64,000 nucleotides of DNA from Nemania diffusa (lineage: Eukaryota > Ascomycota > Sordariomycetes > Xylariales > Xylariaceae): assembly GCA_038501195.1 (NCBI GenBank), contig JBBPUQ010000002.1, positions 1,922,001 to 1,986,000 on the forward strand. The letters run 5' to 3'. The notes under the pieces were generated by a model. The model made no database searches, was not told the origin of the DNA, and saw only the letters and a program-made list of their open reading frames with translations. The translations under genes and the position numbers were made by a program. Below, in pieces: positions 1 through 11,420 of the stretch (its first letter is position 1; the number at the start of each line of letters is the position of its first letter).

Positions 1-1
1 G

Positions 2-79
2 ACTGCGGGGTTTTTTCAGACGCTTGGGTATGGGGTGGCGCTATGGTTTGTGATTTTTGGGATCGGCATGGTTTTGTAG
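2..79 (+). CDS. C-terminal fragment of a membrane protein (gene begins outside the window)
   Basis: The frame opening at base 2 is free of stops up to a TAG at 77-79 and encodes about 25 residues ending in a hydrophobic stretch (GYGVALWFVIFGIGMVL) that looks like a final transmembrane helix. A TTTTTTCAG at 11-19 could also be a splice acceptor, in which case the exon starts at 20; both readings share one frame. The gene runs towards the TMEM16 gene, so the two are convergent. Only the tail is visible, so no family can be named. Confidence 0.4.
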   Translation, partial: TAGFFQTLGYGVALWFVIFGIGMVL

Positions 80-427
80 TCTAGTTAAATATGGTTTCTT
101 AGCTGTTTAGAGCGATCATGCATAGGAGCATGTTGAATGAATAAATGTCAAAATCCAAAGTTATCATTATTCTCCAGCATCGCCTTTAGTCTATGCAGGG
201 TGCGTTTTTAACCATTAATCTCCCCTCCCAACATGAAGGAAATTCCCATTTTCCCGTTACCATAAACATAAATCATGAGCGTTATTCAGGTGTCAGACTG
301 ATTAAGTAGAAGCTTCGCGTCCTCCAAATGTCTTCGCTTGTCAATTGCCATAACCCAAAATACCTGACAATAGTTCGTCAACTACCGCCTCCTCCACTGT
401 CTCTAGCGTTGCTTGCACCGCAGACTC
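80..427. other. Convergent intergenic spacer
   Basis: This is the 3' flank of both the left-edge membrane-protein tail and the TMEM16 gene. I see no ORF, RNA gene or repeat in it; it presumably holds the two 3' UTRs. Confidence 0.5.
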
Positions 428-2762
428 CTAGTTATTTGACGGCTTAGCATGTGAGATGAATTTTCGGCCAATCTGTATCGTCTCATCCATGCCTTGTTGT
501 CGAAGCCAGAACCTGTGGAATAGTTAGGCGGTATTCAAGGAAGCATTTGCCTGGGAAACTTACATCTGCTCTGGAGTGCCGCCGCTGCCTACAGACAGCT
601 TTCTTGCCTCTTCTTCTAGAGCGGCAAGCGTGATCTTCTCTCCCGTCTTGGGGTTGGGAGGGACACTCGCTTCCATGGCGTCGGGCCCGAGTGTTTCTTC
701 CAGCAGATGCACTCGCATAGCGAACCTCTCCTTCCTCTCCTTCTGAAGTCCTGGGCTATCTATTTGTTCTAGGGCATACCTGACGATGAACTGCGTACCT
801 AGATACAAATGTTCCGCGAAGAGAACCGTCACCAATAAACCCACGACATGCACATTTGATGGATCCCCACCTGGGCCCTCGTTCTCACCACTGAAGAGGA
901 ACACGATAGCGGAACTGACAAGGCTTCCCGCCCAAGACAAGAAGCCTAGCGCGTTCAGCCAGGGGCCGATTGAATCAGCTCTCCAAGGAATTGGACGTTG
1001 ACTGCTCATAGCAATCTTCATCGCATCAGATCGGAGCTCTACCCAGTTGTTGATCAAGAACGCTAGGGGTGTAAGTGGCCAGATAGACGAGAACAGAGAT
1101 AGGTAGCCAAACTGAACTACCATCTCGCGATAGTCGACAGCAACATCGTATACACCCAGCTTGGCTTCATCTCGAACCCTCTCCAGAAATTTATGTTCTC
1201 CGGGCGCGTCGTGAACAGTCTCAACATTCTGGTTTGCCCGCTTCGCTTGAACAGTCTCCACCTTTTTAAAGACGATTCGTTTCACAAGAGGAACTACGAA
1301 TTCTAGGGCGACGTTAACAACCTGGGCAGTAACAGCGCAGTAAACCATCTGGCTCTTGAGCCTATCAGGATTGATGTGAAACTCTTGTGTGGTTATCGAG
1401 TTCTCACTATAGAATTTCCCGGCTGTAGTTGTAAAGATTTGGAAATACGGTACCATCAAATTCCCAAAAGGCATGTATACAAAGGCAGATAGGAATAATG
1501 GCGTGTACGAGGTGATGAAATTGATGATGAAAATCTTCCGGATGAAGGCAGACAGATGGGCTATAGTGGATCGTTAGTAAATTCTTCATCAACGGTCTAA
1601 GGTTCCCTACCATCGTTTGTTGGGTAATTTTCGCGCTCTGTCAATACTTCCGCAAATTTTGTTAGGATGGCCGATAAAACTGGGAGTATCCCGCTTAGGA
1701 TAATGGTGGGTGTAAAAGTCTTCAATATTTTGTTAGCATGTGTCTGCTTTAGGGTGAACTACTACGTACTAGGTATGATTTGAACGGTCCATTGTATACC
1801 TGTGTAAGGAAGATCTCGATGCCGAAACAGAATATGTAAAGTGCACCCAACACGAAAACACAAGCGAGTGCGAATGGCACCTGAAGAAGCTGTGTCTTTA
1901 ATCTCTTCGTTGGCGGGTAGTACTTGACTAGTTCACCAGTCACCGGATCTGGGGCCTCATGATCCCACTGGAACTTGGTTCGAGCATGCTGGATGCGTGA
2001 GACGTTGCGGACGCCCCACTGTACAGCCAGGTCAACCTCCTTTTTCTTCCACCACTCGAAGAATACGACAGACCAGAGAGAGGTGGCGAAGGCATAGAGC
2101 CAGGAATAGCGCCCGAGGATGAGCCATGCACCAAGCCCGAAAGCCGCGGGGAATATTTGAAAGGCGAAGTACGATTGCAAGAAGGCGAAGTAGAAAGCTA
2201 CGCTCTCGCCGAACTTATTCCGCATATGATCGAGGTCTTCCTCATCCAAGAAGTATTTTTTACTCCATCCTGTGATCCAAGAACTATTGAAAGACTGGTC
2301 GTGAATAGGAAAGATGGAAGTGACCTGCTTCCATCGTCCTACCTTGGGTGTAATCCCGGCTCCGCCTTCGTTCTTAGGCTTCGTGATGAGGAGGTACACC
2401 AAACGTAGCCGTTCGGCCTCGGTGACAGGCTCATTTTCAAAAGCCTTAACAATGTTTTTTTCCGGTGCGGAGACTCGCACACTGTAAAGCCAGTCTTGAA
2501 CCCTTTCTCGGTAGATCTGAGAAGCAAGATACTGGTTGGACGCGACTTTGACGAACACCAGCAGGGAAGATGCGTCGCCATAGCGCACCTCGGAAGCAAG
2601 ACCAACCTTGGTGAGAGCTTCGATGAGCTGGATGAAGCCGGCTTCGGCTTCGGCCTTGTCAGAAGGTATATTATACTGGATCACATAGTCGACGTTCATA
2701 TTTGTCTTGAGCTCTGCCAGATCGGCGCCATCAGACGCGGAGAGCGTCTCATGAGAGCTCAT
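428..2762 (-). CDS. TMEM16/anoctamin family lipid scramblase or ion channel (Ist2/nhTMEM16 type)
   Basis: Four exons (2762-1770, 1719-1611, 1560-564, 512-428) give 727 residues, close to the roughly 735 of fungal nhTMEM16. Introns start GTACGT, GTAGGG and GTAAGT and contain TGCTAAC or TACTAAC branch sites. The first 150 or so residues form the soluble N-terminal domain, followed by about ten membrane segments and a short cytosolic tail. The Ca2+ site of the family appears complete: E454, D510 and E513 (DYRE motif), E542 and D546 (NNWVELRSD). Characterised members move phospholipids between leaflets when Ca2+ binds, and yeast Ist2 tethers cortical ER to the plasma membrane. Which activity this copy has is inference. 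It is divergent from the phosphoesterase gene. Confidence 0.93.
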
Positions 2763-3517
2763 CGCTTAAGATGATGTATGTGGAGAGGGAGAGGGTATGC
2801 GGGAGGGGAGTAAGGCTGCTTAGATAATGCAAATAATGCCAATGCAACAGGGATTCGGGTTGCCGTTAGATGCCCTAACAGGGGGTTTATGACGCAATCC
2901 GGGGAACGTTCAGAATTGGTGATGCAAAGAGGAAGAAATAACGAAAATCATAAAAGGACTCTAGGAGTATATGAGGAGAAAAAAAGAAAAAGCAACGAGA
3001 AATGAATAAAAGACGAAGTAGGTAATCGTGGAGAGCTGGGAAAGCTGGGAAAGCTGGGAAGCGGGAAACGAAATTCAGGTCTTCGATGACAGCCAATGGC
3101 AACCATCAACGTCATAACAGTGCTAGAAGGCCGCCTCAGGTCGATCTACTCGCTAGGCAATTTTGGCGGTATGCAGCGGGCCTCCGTGCGTTCGGAACAC
3201 TATTCGGTGCGCTATTAGGCACGCTACTGTACCTAACCAAGTAAATGCAACTGTGGTAGGTACCTAATAACCCCACTTGCCATGAGTACATATCTCATGT
3301 ATACGCAACATGATCAACCGCCGACGACAATACATGACAACACGAAGATGCACCATCTACTATCTACCACGGTCATCTCCTGACTATCTATTGAGTTTTG
3401 TCTATCTAGGGGTTTTCATTATATGCTAACCATCCACCTTTAAAAACCGTCGTGCCGGGTTTCATATTTGATATCTGAGATAGGTAGAGAGGGATTTGAC
3501 ACCAAGCACTTATAACC
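2763..3517. promoter_or_regulatory. Divergent promoter region between TMEM16 and phosphoesterase genes
   Basis: The two ATGs face away from each other across 755 bp, so both promoters lie here. A perfect 9-bp tandem (AGCTGGGAA three times) sits at 3034-3060. I see no clear TATA box placed for either start. Confidence 0.5.
3034..3060. repeat. Tandem repeat, three copies of AGCTGGGAA
   Basis: Three exact 9-bp units in the divergent promoter region, about 275 bp upstream of the TMEM16 ATG. Could be a simple satellite or a cluster of binding sites. Confidence 0.85.
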
Positions 3518-4632
3518 ATGGGGCTGTTGACCAGTCTCGGCCTCCGCCGACGCATGGAATGGGAGCCTCGCACAGCCCTCGACTGGTTCCTCGCGTCGCC
3601 CGTGCAAGGCCTCATCCACTTCCTCTACCCCCTCATCCTCTGGCTGCGCGGGAACCCAGTGCGGCCGCCGCGGAACAAGGTGCCGATCAAGATCGTGTGT
3701 CTGTCGGACACGCACGACTCCATCGTCGAGAACGTGCCCGACGGCGACCTTCTGATCCACTGCGGCGACCTGACCAACGGCGGCACGGCGGCCGCCATCC
3801 AGAAGCAGGTCGACTGGCTCGCCTCGCTGCCGCACCAGCACAAGGTCCTAGTGTGCGGCAACCACGACAGCTGGTTCGATCTGAACTCGCGCGCCGAGGA
3901 GGACACGCTCGCGCATCGCTCCGTCGACCTGAAGACGCTGAACTACCTTGAGCGCAAGTCTGTTACTTTGACGTTCAAGGGTGGGCGGAGACTGAACGTC
4001 TATGGTGCCCCTGACATACCTCAGTGTGGAGGATCCGAGATGGCGTTAGTTGCTCTAAATTACCTGTGCTGAGATGAGAGAGATATATATAAGGGGGGCA
4101 CACTAATTATGTGCTCATTTAGGTTCCAATATACGATTGACCAGCATCCGTGGGAGGGCACGATACCCTTAGATACAGATATATTGGTTACTCACGGGCC
4201 TCCAGTATGACCGGAACTGATAATGCCTCGTCTGTTGGGCTTCTCGCTAATCAGGTGTGCCAGATGCTTCACCGAGACCTGTTAATCGGCTGCCCCGGCT
4301 TGCTGGGTGAGATTTGGAGGAAGAAGCCAAAGGTCCACGTATTCGGCCACGTTCATTGGGGCCGAGGAATCGAGGCTGTTTATTGGGACGATTGTCAGAG
4401 GGCTTACGAGGGACTCATGTCTCGGAGGAAACGAGGGCCGATCTATGACATGATTCCTAATTCGGGATGGGTGGATGCCACAAAGGTCCTGATCTATGCC
4501 GCCAGAGCGATTCTATGGCAATGGCTCTGGTTGGGTGGTGCGGGCCATGGTGGTGTGCTCATCAACGCTGCTATGCAAGCTGGAACATCTGGGAAGCTGA
4601 CGAACAAGCCTCCCATCACCATTGAGATATAA
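3518..4632 (+). CDS. Calcineurin-like metallophosphoesterase
   Basis: Three exons (3518-4044, 4123-4204, 4255-4632) encode 328 residues. The 50-nt second intron is not a multiple of three and must be removed to keep the frame. All metal-binding blocks of the metallophosphoesterase fold are present in order: SDTHD (D64, H66), GDLTNGG (D84), GNHD (N115, H116), THGPP (H200) and FGHVHWGRG (H235, H237). These bind a di-metal centre that hydrolyses phosphomonoesters or diesters; the layout resembles the MPPED/239AB-type proteins common in ascomycetes, whose substrates are mostly unknown. Residues 30-45 are hydrophobic and could anchor it to a membrane. The C-terminal part ends PPITIEI with no recognised motif. 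Function beyond phosphoesterase activity is not known. Confidence 0.9.
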
Positions 4633-5085
4633 AGTAATATCTAGTTGGGTTGTAATCATAGGTCGTTTATATTTGGGTCTTGTCATGAAACGAACATACG
4701 GGGGCGATATAAACCGAGAACATATCAAGCTTATCTATTTATCTGAAGGCATACATATAATTTTCACAGTTGGAGGGAAGGGGGTAGTATAATAAGAAGA
4801 AATTTCATTAAATACAGAGATAATAAACGCCAAACAACCAGAAGCAATTCTAGCTACTCAAGAGAAGTACAAAAGTCGTCCTCGCCCAAGGCATACCAAC
4901 GAGGGCGAATGCCGGGTAAGCAAGTCGAGAAAAACCAAACCCGCCATTTTGAAGGGTATAGAAAAACAACTGGAAGATTTTTGGTTCCGTACCCGACCTA
5001 TGCTATCCCATCTACCCACCATATTGCGCTTTTTCTCTTTTCCCCTGCTTCTATTCAACAGGCTTAGCCATTATTGAGCTGGGAT
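4633..5085. other. Convergent intergenic spacer
   Basis: 3' flanks of the phosphoesterase (+) and the DUF4360-like gene (-). It contains A-rich tracts around 4790-4840 (AATAAG, AATAAAC) of the kind used as fungal polyadenylation signals. No gene seen. Confidence 0.45.
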
Positions 5086-5856
5086 CTAGCACTGTCTCCA
5101 GACGTAGTTCCAGCTCTCGGCCGTCGCCGTGTTGGCGTTCTTGCCGAAGTACCCGTACTGCCCCCCGGGCGCGCCGAGCGCGACGCGGAAGTTGACGTTC
5201 AGGATCCCGAGGAACCCGTCGCCCTTGGCGCAGGGCGACCAGGCCACGTCGCCGGCGTTAGCCGTCCTAGCCATGTCCTCGTCGAAGCGCCCCGAGCCCG
5301 AGTTGGAGATGCTGCCCGAGATGGTGTTCTAGAATTTGCACACATCCGTTAGTTACTCGTTTATTCACCCACCCGGTTTAGTTACCCGGGTACCACAGAG
5401 AAGCCATTGGGTACGTTGGAATGGAAATGGGGAAGAGGAGCTTGGTCTTACCGTCGCGGCGGCGTTCTCGCTCCAGTAGCTCGTGAGGTACCAGTTGATG
5501 CTCGCACCGGGGTCGAGGGTGAGATGGCCTTTGATGGTGGCGCTCTGGATGCCGACCTGCCAGCCCGCCGCGCAGCCTGTGGCTTGTAGGTGCACCTGGC
5601 AGTTGGTGGTCGAGGTGTCGATGCCGGGCAGGCTCGCCTGGAAACTGTTCAGCCGGAAGCCGATGTCGTTAAATCCGGCCCCGGTTCGCTCGACGGCTGG
5701 CGACGACGACGGGCATCCGTCCCCGCTATAAGAGAGGGATGTGATGTGCGGGAGCGCGATGGGGGCCTCGCGTGCTGATAAGGGTATTGAGGCGGCCGCT
5801 GCGATGGATGTGAAGGAGGTGAGAAAGGAGACCGAGGAGAATGTTGATAGATGCAT
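5086..5856 (-). CDS. Secreted DUF4360-like protein
   Basis: Two exons (5856-5452, 5328-5086) encode 215 residues; the intron starts GTAAGA and carries AACTAAC before its CTAG end. The N terminus is a signal peptide with a hydrophobic run to about residue 22 (SIAAAAS). The mature part shows the DUF4360 pattern: an early SYSGDGCPSSS block, a central NCQVHLQ block, a late WSPC, and a C terminus ending WRQC, so four cysteines lie at the positions expected for disulfides. This family of about 200 residues is abundant among secreted proteins of plant- and wood-associated fungi, with no known activity. A TATA-like CTATAAAG lies about 195 bp upstream of the ATG. Confidence 0.8.
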
Positions 5857-7058
5857 TTTGATAAGTATGCACTTGGTTCTTTAGTGACTGCTACTGTAGA
5901 CTGTGTCTTTGGTGTTGCACGGTATTGATAGAGGAGTTGAAATATCAGAGAATATATGATCTTAGTTGTTAGTTATTGTGGTAGCTGTTGCGAATTCTGT
6001 GTCTGTTGAATCTCATCTAGCAGCTACATCGTGAAGAGCACGTCGTCTTTATAGACGATCCAGGGCGATTATGAACGCCTCTATCGTTCTTGTACGGCCT
6101 TCGTAATCTATCCTGATGCAGACAGATTTCCGGAGGTAAAACTGAGACTACTATCACGTCACATCCAGTCATTCAAGGCATATAACTTTGATCCAGTCCA
6201 GACCTAGCCCCTTGGCCCATCTGTGCCCCTGCTGTACTTTCAATGTTGTCTCCGAGCGAGTCTTTGCAGGCAAGCGAAATAGAGTCTCGAGTGCACAAAA
6301 CAATTACCATTAGAAGGGGCGTTATAATTGTAAGCTAGACGTAATGGCTAATATGGATAAAGTGGCGGCGGCCCTGCTCTGGTTCCCGGGAAAACCAGAG
6401 CTCTCCAGGTTTCAAGGTCCGACCGTGGGAACCAAAGTCAAAAATAGCAAGCGAAAGATTCTGGTCTTGTGCCTCCTAGATAGCGAACCGGCTAATACAA
6501 CTTAGGCCCGCCTTGGTGCCGAGAAACACGTAGGTCTAGACTGGAGAGCGCAGTCCAGGCGTCAGCCTTCATAACCAGTTAGAGGACGCAATGTGACTCT
6601 CCTACAACAACCTCGGCGTTCGAGAAGGAATTGAGCAAATTGTCATGGAGATCTTCGCGTAGTTAGCATCGTTTGAAATAATTGTCAACCCATTCCTAGG
6701 ATATGATGCAGCGGGAGTAAACTCGTCCATCAAATTGTTCTGGACCAAGCGGCCAGAGCTATTTCTAGAGCAACATCTCTTCTTCCGCGTTTCCCTATCC
6801 TAGAATGATAGAGTGCAGATCTTCTAGGCTAGTCGAAATACGATTGTAGCCGTGTTAGACCCTCGTAGCCTTGTTTGAGGAGCGTTAATTTAAGGTGGTA
6901 TCAGTCAGCCCCGGGATAGTGGCAACTACTGACACCATGCTAGCCATTTTGATTACCAACACTATTCTGGTATCATGGCAGCTATACAATGTCATTTCGG
7001 CCGATACCCGACCGGCAGATGAGTTAATTCGCGATCCTCGTGCCGATTTTCAGAACCC
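5857..7058. other. Intergenic region upstream of the DUF4360-like gene
   Basis: About 1.2 kb between the start of the DUF4360-like gene and the stop of PEX12. Apart from a TATA-like box at 6047-6054 I see no gene, repeat or RNA in it. Confidence 0.5.
6047..6054 (-). promoter_or_regulatory. TATA-like box of the DUF4360-like gene
   Basis: CTATAAAG on the minus strand, about 195 bp upstream of the ATG; transcription would start some 30 bp further on and leave a leader of roughly 160 nt. Position only, no functional evidence. Confidence 0.4.
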
Positions 7059-8354
7059 TTAGACCATAATACGTCTTAATCCCTCCGTGCCACCAAGCAC
7101 GCGTCGTCCCGTAACCGCACATCGGCCTTGGCCGCTTTCCCACTTGCCAGCCTTATCAGCCATGAACTCTTCTTGTCGGGGATGCATTCCCTGGAGCCAT
7201 TTGTGTATACAGGTATAGCAGTACACAAATCCAGTCTGACAAGCTGTGGCAGTTGTAATCGCGTCTTCGCATATAGGACACAACTCTGAGTCCTCAGGGG
7301 GCGATACGGTGAGAATGGGTAGCAGAGAGGGAGTAGCGATAGGGGCACTCTCGGCTAACGGCAGCTCGTCACTGGTTTTTTTCTTATCACTGTCTTTGGT
7401 GCTTTCGCCGTGCTGACTTTTCTTGAGCTGCAGTTTAGCGCCAAGTGCTGATAATCCCGACACGATAGGAGCTGGTAATTCAAGATTCTCGGCGGCTTTT
7501 CTCGACAGTTGTTTCGCAAAATCCGAGGCATACCACCACTCCAGGAACTTCAAGGCAAAAATGCTCGTTGGTAACAGTATGGAGAGACTGCCTAGCAATT
7601 TTGGCCCTATCGTTCGGGGGTTGAAGATACTTGTTGAGCCGGGCGAATTGCCTGGTTTCGGCTTGCTCAATGCCTCGATCGCCTGAAAATCGGCGGAATT
7701 CATGCGACGAAGTCTAGTACTGATGAGCCACAGGAAAGGGTTGTGGTATTTTGTATTATCGAAAAGATACGCGAGGTTAAAAGCGATAATGCTGAAGTAG
7801 TAGGCGGCATGTACACTTGGGTAGACGTTTCGTATAAACCACTTATAATAGTGCATGATTCTCTGTCTTATGGTCGGGTTCGGAGGCATGCGGGTGTAAT
7901 TGGTTCCGAGGAGAGCTCGTGGCGCCTCAATCTCGTGGCTCTCGTCGAGCTTGCGCTTCAGGTACGGGATAGCGACCATGACAGCCAGGTTCTTCCACAC
8001 GTCTTTTTCGCTGAGCTTGAGTGTTTCGCGTACGATTCCCGGCGCCGTGGCGGTAGCACGCGGAATCTCGGCATGCAGGGCTTTCTCGCGCTTCAGGCCG
8101 TAGAAATGCTCTGTAAAACTGCCGCCGCGGGTGCGCAAGTAATGGCGCTCGACAAGGAGCATGGCGAGGGCGTATAACTCATCGAATGAGTTTAGGGCGC
8201 GCAGCAGGTATCGCGGATATCGCTGGGTGGCAACGGTCAGAAGGTAGCGAAGTGTTGGCGGCAAAAGCGAGTTCAGTTGTTGCTCAGAGAGCAGCTCGAA
8301 TAGCGACGGCTTCTGATCGTCGAAGTTGCCCCGGAGGGCTGTGACAAACTCCAT
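7059..8354 (-). CDS. PEX12: Peroxin-12, RING-type peroxisomal ubiquitin ligase subunit
   Basis: A single intronless ORF of 431 residues, the usual length. The N-terminal domain ([41 protein letters not shown]) is the conserved Pex2/Pex12 region with membrane segments, including ones near 185-205 and 260-280. The C-terminal RING begins at C359 (CPICEDA) with C362, C372, C379 and C382 visible; Pex12 RINGs lack the full eight ligands, as here. The conserved C-terminal block [11 protein letters not shown] follows. With Pex2 and Pex10 it forms the peroxisomal membrane ligase complex that ubiquitinates the import receptor Pex5 for recycling. It is followed by GLO3 on the same strand, 820 bp away, with no sign of shared control. 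Confidence 0.95.
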   Translation of the reverse strand: MEFVTALRGNFDDQKPSLFELLSEQQLNSLLPPTLRYLLTVATQRYPRYLLRALNSFDELYALAMLLVERHYLRTRGGSFTEHFYGLKREKALHAEIPRATATAPGIVRETLKLSEKDVWKNLAVMVAIPYLKRKLDESHEIEAPRALLGTNYTRMPPNPTIRQRIMHYYKWFIRNVYPSVHAAYYFSIIAFNLAYLFDNTKYHNPFLWLISTRLRRMNSADFQAIEALSKPKPGNSPGSTSIFNPRTIGPKLLGSLSILLPTSIFALKFLEWWYASDFAKQLSRKAAENLELPAPIVSGLSALGAKLQLKKSQHGESTKDSDKKKTSDELPLAESAPIATPSLLPILTVSPPEDSELCPICEDAITTATACQTGFVYCYTCIHKWLQGMHPRQEEFMADKAGKWESGQGRCAVTGRRVLGGTEGLRRIMV

Positions 8355-9174
8355 TTTGAATTTACGCGATGTCTCCTTCGCCTCATTACCGGTAGTTCTG
8401 TAGGTTAATGCGATGCTACGAAAAGTCCATGGTTATATCGAATAGGGTTGAAGTAACAAAAAGGAAGCTGGTCGCGTCAGAAGTAAAATGAACGATTATT
8501 CCAAGTCGCCATTGACATACACTTAGGTACGTACCCTTTAACACCAGACTGCCGAGGTACAGGAAGCTCGGGCCACAGTTGTCAATTCCAACCGACTCCC
8601 GTTCACTGCCTTACCAAAGATAATTAGGTACTTGGTTAATCAATGAATTCAACGTACTAATAATAAAATTGAATTTCCTACCTGTCTAAGCTCGATAGAA
8701 AATTTATTAACTCCAGAGGGCTTGTTTATCACGTGGGAAGTATATTGAAAGCATACATGATAACGCCAATTAAGTCTCTTAGAGTCACTTCTTCAACAGA
8801 TACCAAAGCATAATATGTCGTCTTGTTCGAGGTATTTATGACGCGGCGGACTGCTATAATGCCAACCACGCAACTAGTCTTCACCCGTCGAAGTTCTACT
8901 TGGAGGGGAGGGGGGCAACTAATAATTTATTCATTACAATGCAGCCAGGGCCATCCTTTCTCGTACCCAGTCCAACTCAAGCATGATGCCCAACTGGATC
9001 TTATACCCCTAGGAAATGTACCGCCCGACCTTACACCCAGTGTTCTAATCGTCAGTCTGTCTCTTATAAGGGACTGCCTCCTTTGTCATATTCTCATGCC
9101 CAAGTGAATCATTCTCAGATTTAGTGCAGGGTGTTTGCTCCACAAGTCTTCTTTCGAGTATATGCCGACGTAAC
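8355..9174. other. Intergenic region between PEX12 and GLO3
   Basis: Holds the PEX12 promoter (adjacent to 8354) and the 3' flank of GLO3. A 94-codon plus-strand ORF at 8823-9107 has no recognisable domain and is probably chance. Nothing else seen. Confidence 0.45.
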
Positions 9175-10893
9175 TTAGCTATTCAGGTAGTTGCGAATAG
9201 CACCTTGTAGCTTAGTAGCTCCATCGCCCAGTGCGGTCGTCAAACTATCAAGATCATCGCCAGCGGTGATCCCAAACTTGCGAACAAAATCCTTGGCCGC
9301 TGACTCAAGATCACCATAATCCTCTGCTGGATCCTCATCCTCAGGCCTACCAAAATATGCGTTGGATGAGATGGCGGTTGCTCCTTCGAAACCTTGCAGG
9401 CGCGTCTTTGCCTCGGTTTGAGCGCTAGGATCAAATGCCCCTTTCCCGAAGAATTCATCAGAAGAGATGCCTTTCTGGCTTCCGAACTTGTTCCGCGCAT
9501 AGCGCTCCTCATCCGCTATAAGTCGATTAGCTAAGTCCCAAAGACTAAGAATTGCACACAATACGTACCCTCGGGAGTGGCCTTAACGGGGCCGACTGAA
9601 CCGAACCCACCGGCATTCTTCTTAGCTGAGGTAGCAGCAGCAGTTGTAGACTTGCCGCCTCCAACTTGACCAAACCCAAGCCTTCCAAATCCCATACCCA
9701 GTCGCTCTACTTCAGCAGCCGACTTCTGGCGGGTATGGCTTGAACCATAGCTGCCAGTGCTTGCGGGAGTGGGCGAAACAACATTAGACGCTTCTGCCTT
9801 TGATGATATGGCGGCCGAAGTCGTAGCGTCTGCTGCCTCGGCTTCGGGGTCATAGCCTAGTTTCTCAATGCGCTCGGCCTCCTCCTTCGCCCTCTTTTCG
9901 GCTTCGTCAAAGTCGATAACGTCGGCAACTTTCTTGGCGCCGAGTTTTGAGGTGGTCTTCTTGGCACCAAGAATGTTGGCCTTGCGTGGACCAGTAGTAG
10001 TTGTCTTTCGGAGCGCGGCAGATGTAGTGATTCTACTAGCGACTGGCTTGGCCTCGGAAGTCGAATTAGACTTCGCAAGAGGCGAGGCGGACCTAGTGAT
10101 ATCTTTGCCATTGGCGCCGGCGTTTAGGAACGGGGAGGGAGTTCGGCCGACAACCGGAGGGGTTCCGGTTCGCGATACAGGGGGTGTAGGCTTCTTGATC
10201 GAGGGTTTATCCCACGAGGAGAAGAAGTCATCGGGTTCGCCAGCGGGAGTTGTGGTATTCCCGGCGCCATCACCTGCGACATCCGTGATGACAACCTCGT
10301 TAGGATACCTAACAATCCAGTTATATTAGTTGCGTCCCGACGGAGTTAGAGAGCCTTGACCCACTCAGCAGCATCCTGCGCAGCTCGCTTCTTTAGCTCT
10401 TCTTTGTACTTGGTGGCCGTGGCTGATTGGTACTTGGTCTTTGGGTCCTTGCTCGCAAGTGCTGAGCTGCCTCCGTTGGAGCGGAAGAACTTGGTCGCAG
10501 ACTCATTGCCGCCTACTTTCATCACACGAAGTTGATCCCATTGCCATTCTATAACTCGTTAGTTTCACGGGGTATCAGGTAAGCCGGTGGCAATGCCGTC
10601 ATTCCGGAGGGACGTACGGTCGAGGTTCGTAGAGCGCACGAAGGAGATATGCACACCGAGGTTCCGGTGATTCGAGGAACAATCAAGGCATAGGTAGATG
10701 CCAAAGGGGACCGAAGTCCAGGTGGGATTATTCTGACCACAGTCAAAGCATGTCTGGCAGGGTATCAATGTTAGCCGTAAAGGTTGCGCGGTGTTCAGCC
10801 GTGCATCTAAATCCTACTCACTTTGTTGGCTTGCTTTGTCTTCAACTTCTCGAATATCTTCTGGGACTGCTGTTTTGTCGCCAGCGCACTCAT
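9175..10893 (-). CDS. GLO3: ArfGAP Glo3, Golgi-ER COPI vesicle GTPase-activating protein
   Basis: Five exons (10893-10822, 10753-10618, 10548-10365, 10308-9569, 9515-9175) give 490 residues. The ATG of [14 protein letters not shown] was chosen because fungal Glo3 proteins start this way; an in-frame upstream start at 11064 would add 57 unconserved residues. The ArfGAP zinc finger has C26, C29, C46 and C49 (CX2CX16CX2C) with the arginine finger at R54. A charged helical region ([16 protein letters not shown]) precedes the C-terminal Glo3 regulatory motif with its ISSDEFFG and ISSNAYFG repeats. Glo3 stimulates GTP hydrolysis by Arf1 on COPI vesicles. It is divergent from TIM21, the ATGs 527 bp apart. 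Confidence 0.94.
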
Positions 10894-11420
10894 TTTGCCA
10901 GAATGTTCAGGCGTCCGATGTTGATCGACAATCTTTGTAGTTATAGCGGCTACGGCGTGTTGCAATGCGGCGCAACCCGATAGAGGGCGAAAGGTGTTCG
11001 GGGTCTTGAGGTCGAGTAGAGAAAGAGGCCGCTGTTTAAATTCAGGAGTTGGGCCAGATTTCATAGACTGCAGCGGTCACCAAGAGCCACCTTAAAGAAT
11101 GGCCCCACTAGAACTATCCCACCAGCGGCCTACCTAGACTACAATAGGATTAACCTAGTTACAGTTCCTAGGTACGTACTGTAGGACCTCCAGTGACAGT
11201 TCCCCACAATTGATCGCTATCAGTATCTTATCAACCTCCAGTCTTCCAAAGTCCGAAACCTCAAGCTAGGTATAGCTTCATCAACCAAGAACTCCCAAAC
11301 CACAAAATTGTTCACGAAGCGTAGCTCTTTTCCTGGGTCGACCCAAGCAAGAGTTTTTTCTTTCCGCTTTCAATTCGTTGCCGTAAAAGCGACGGCCCCG
11401 ATGGACCTCCTTCCGCCGTC
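10894..11420. promoter_or_regulatory. Shared divergent promoter of GLO3 and TIM21
   Basis: 527 bp between the opposing ATGs of GLO3 (-) and TIM21 (+). It contains a CCTAGGTACGTACTGTAGG stretch near 11167-11185 of the dispersed TAGGTAC type. No obvious TATA box. Part of it (10894-11064) is an open extension of the GLO3 frame and probably GLO3 leader. Confidence 0.5.

Noticed and set aside
3496..3951. 151-codon ORF rich in Arg, His and Pro
   Set aside because: Shadow frame of the phosphoesterase first exon.
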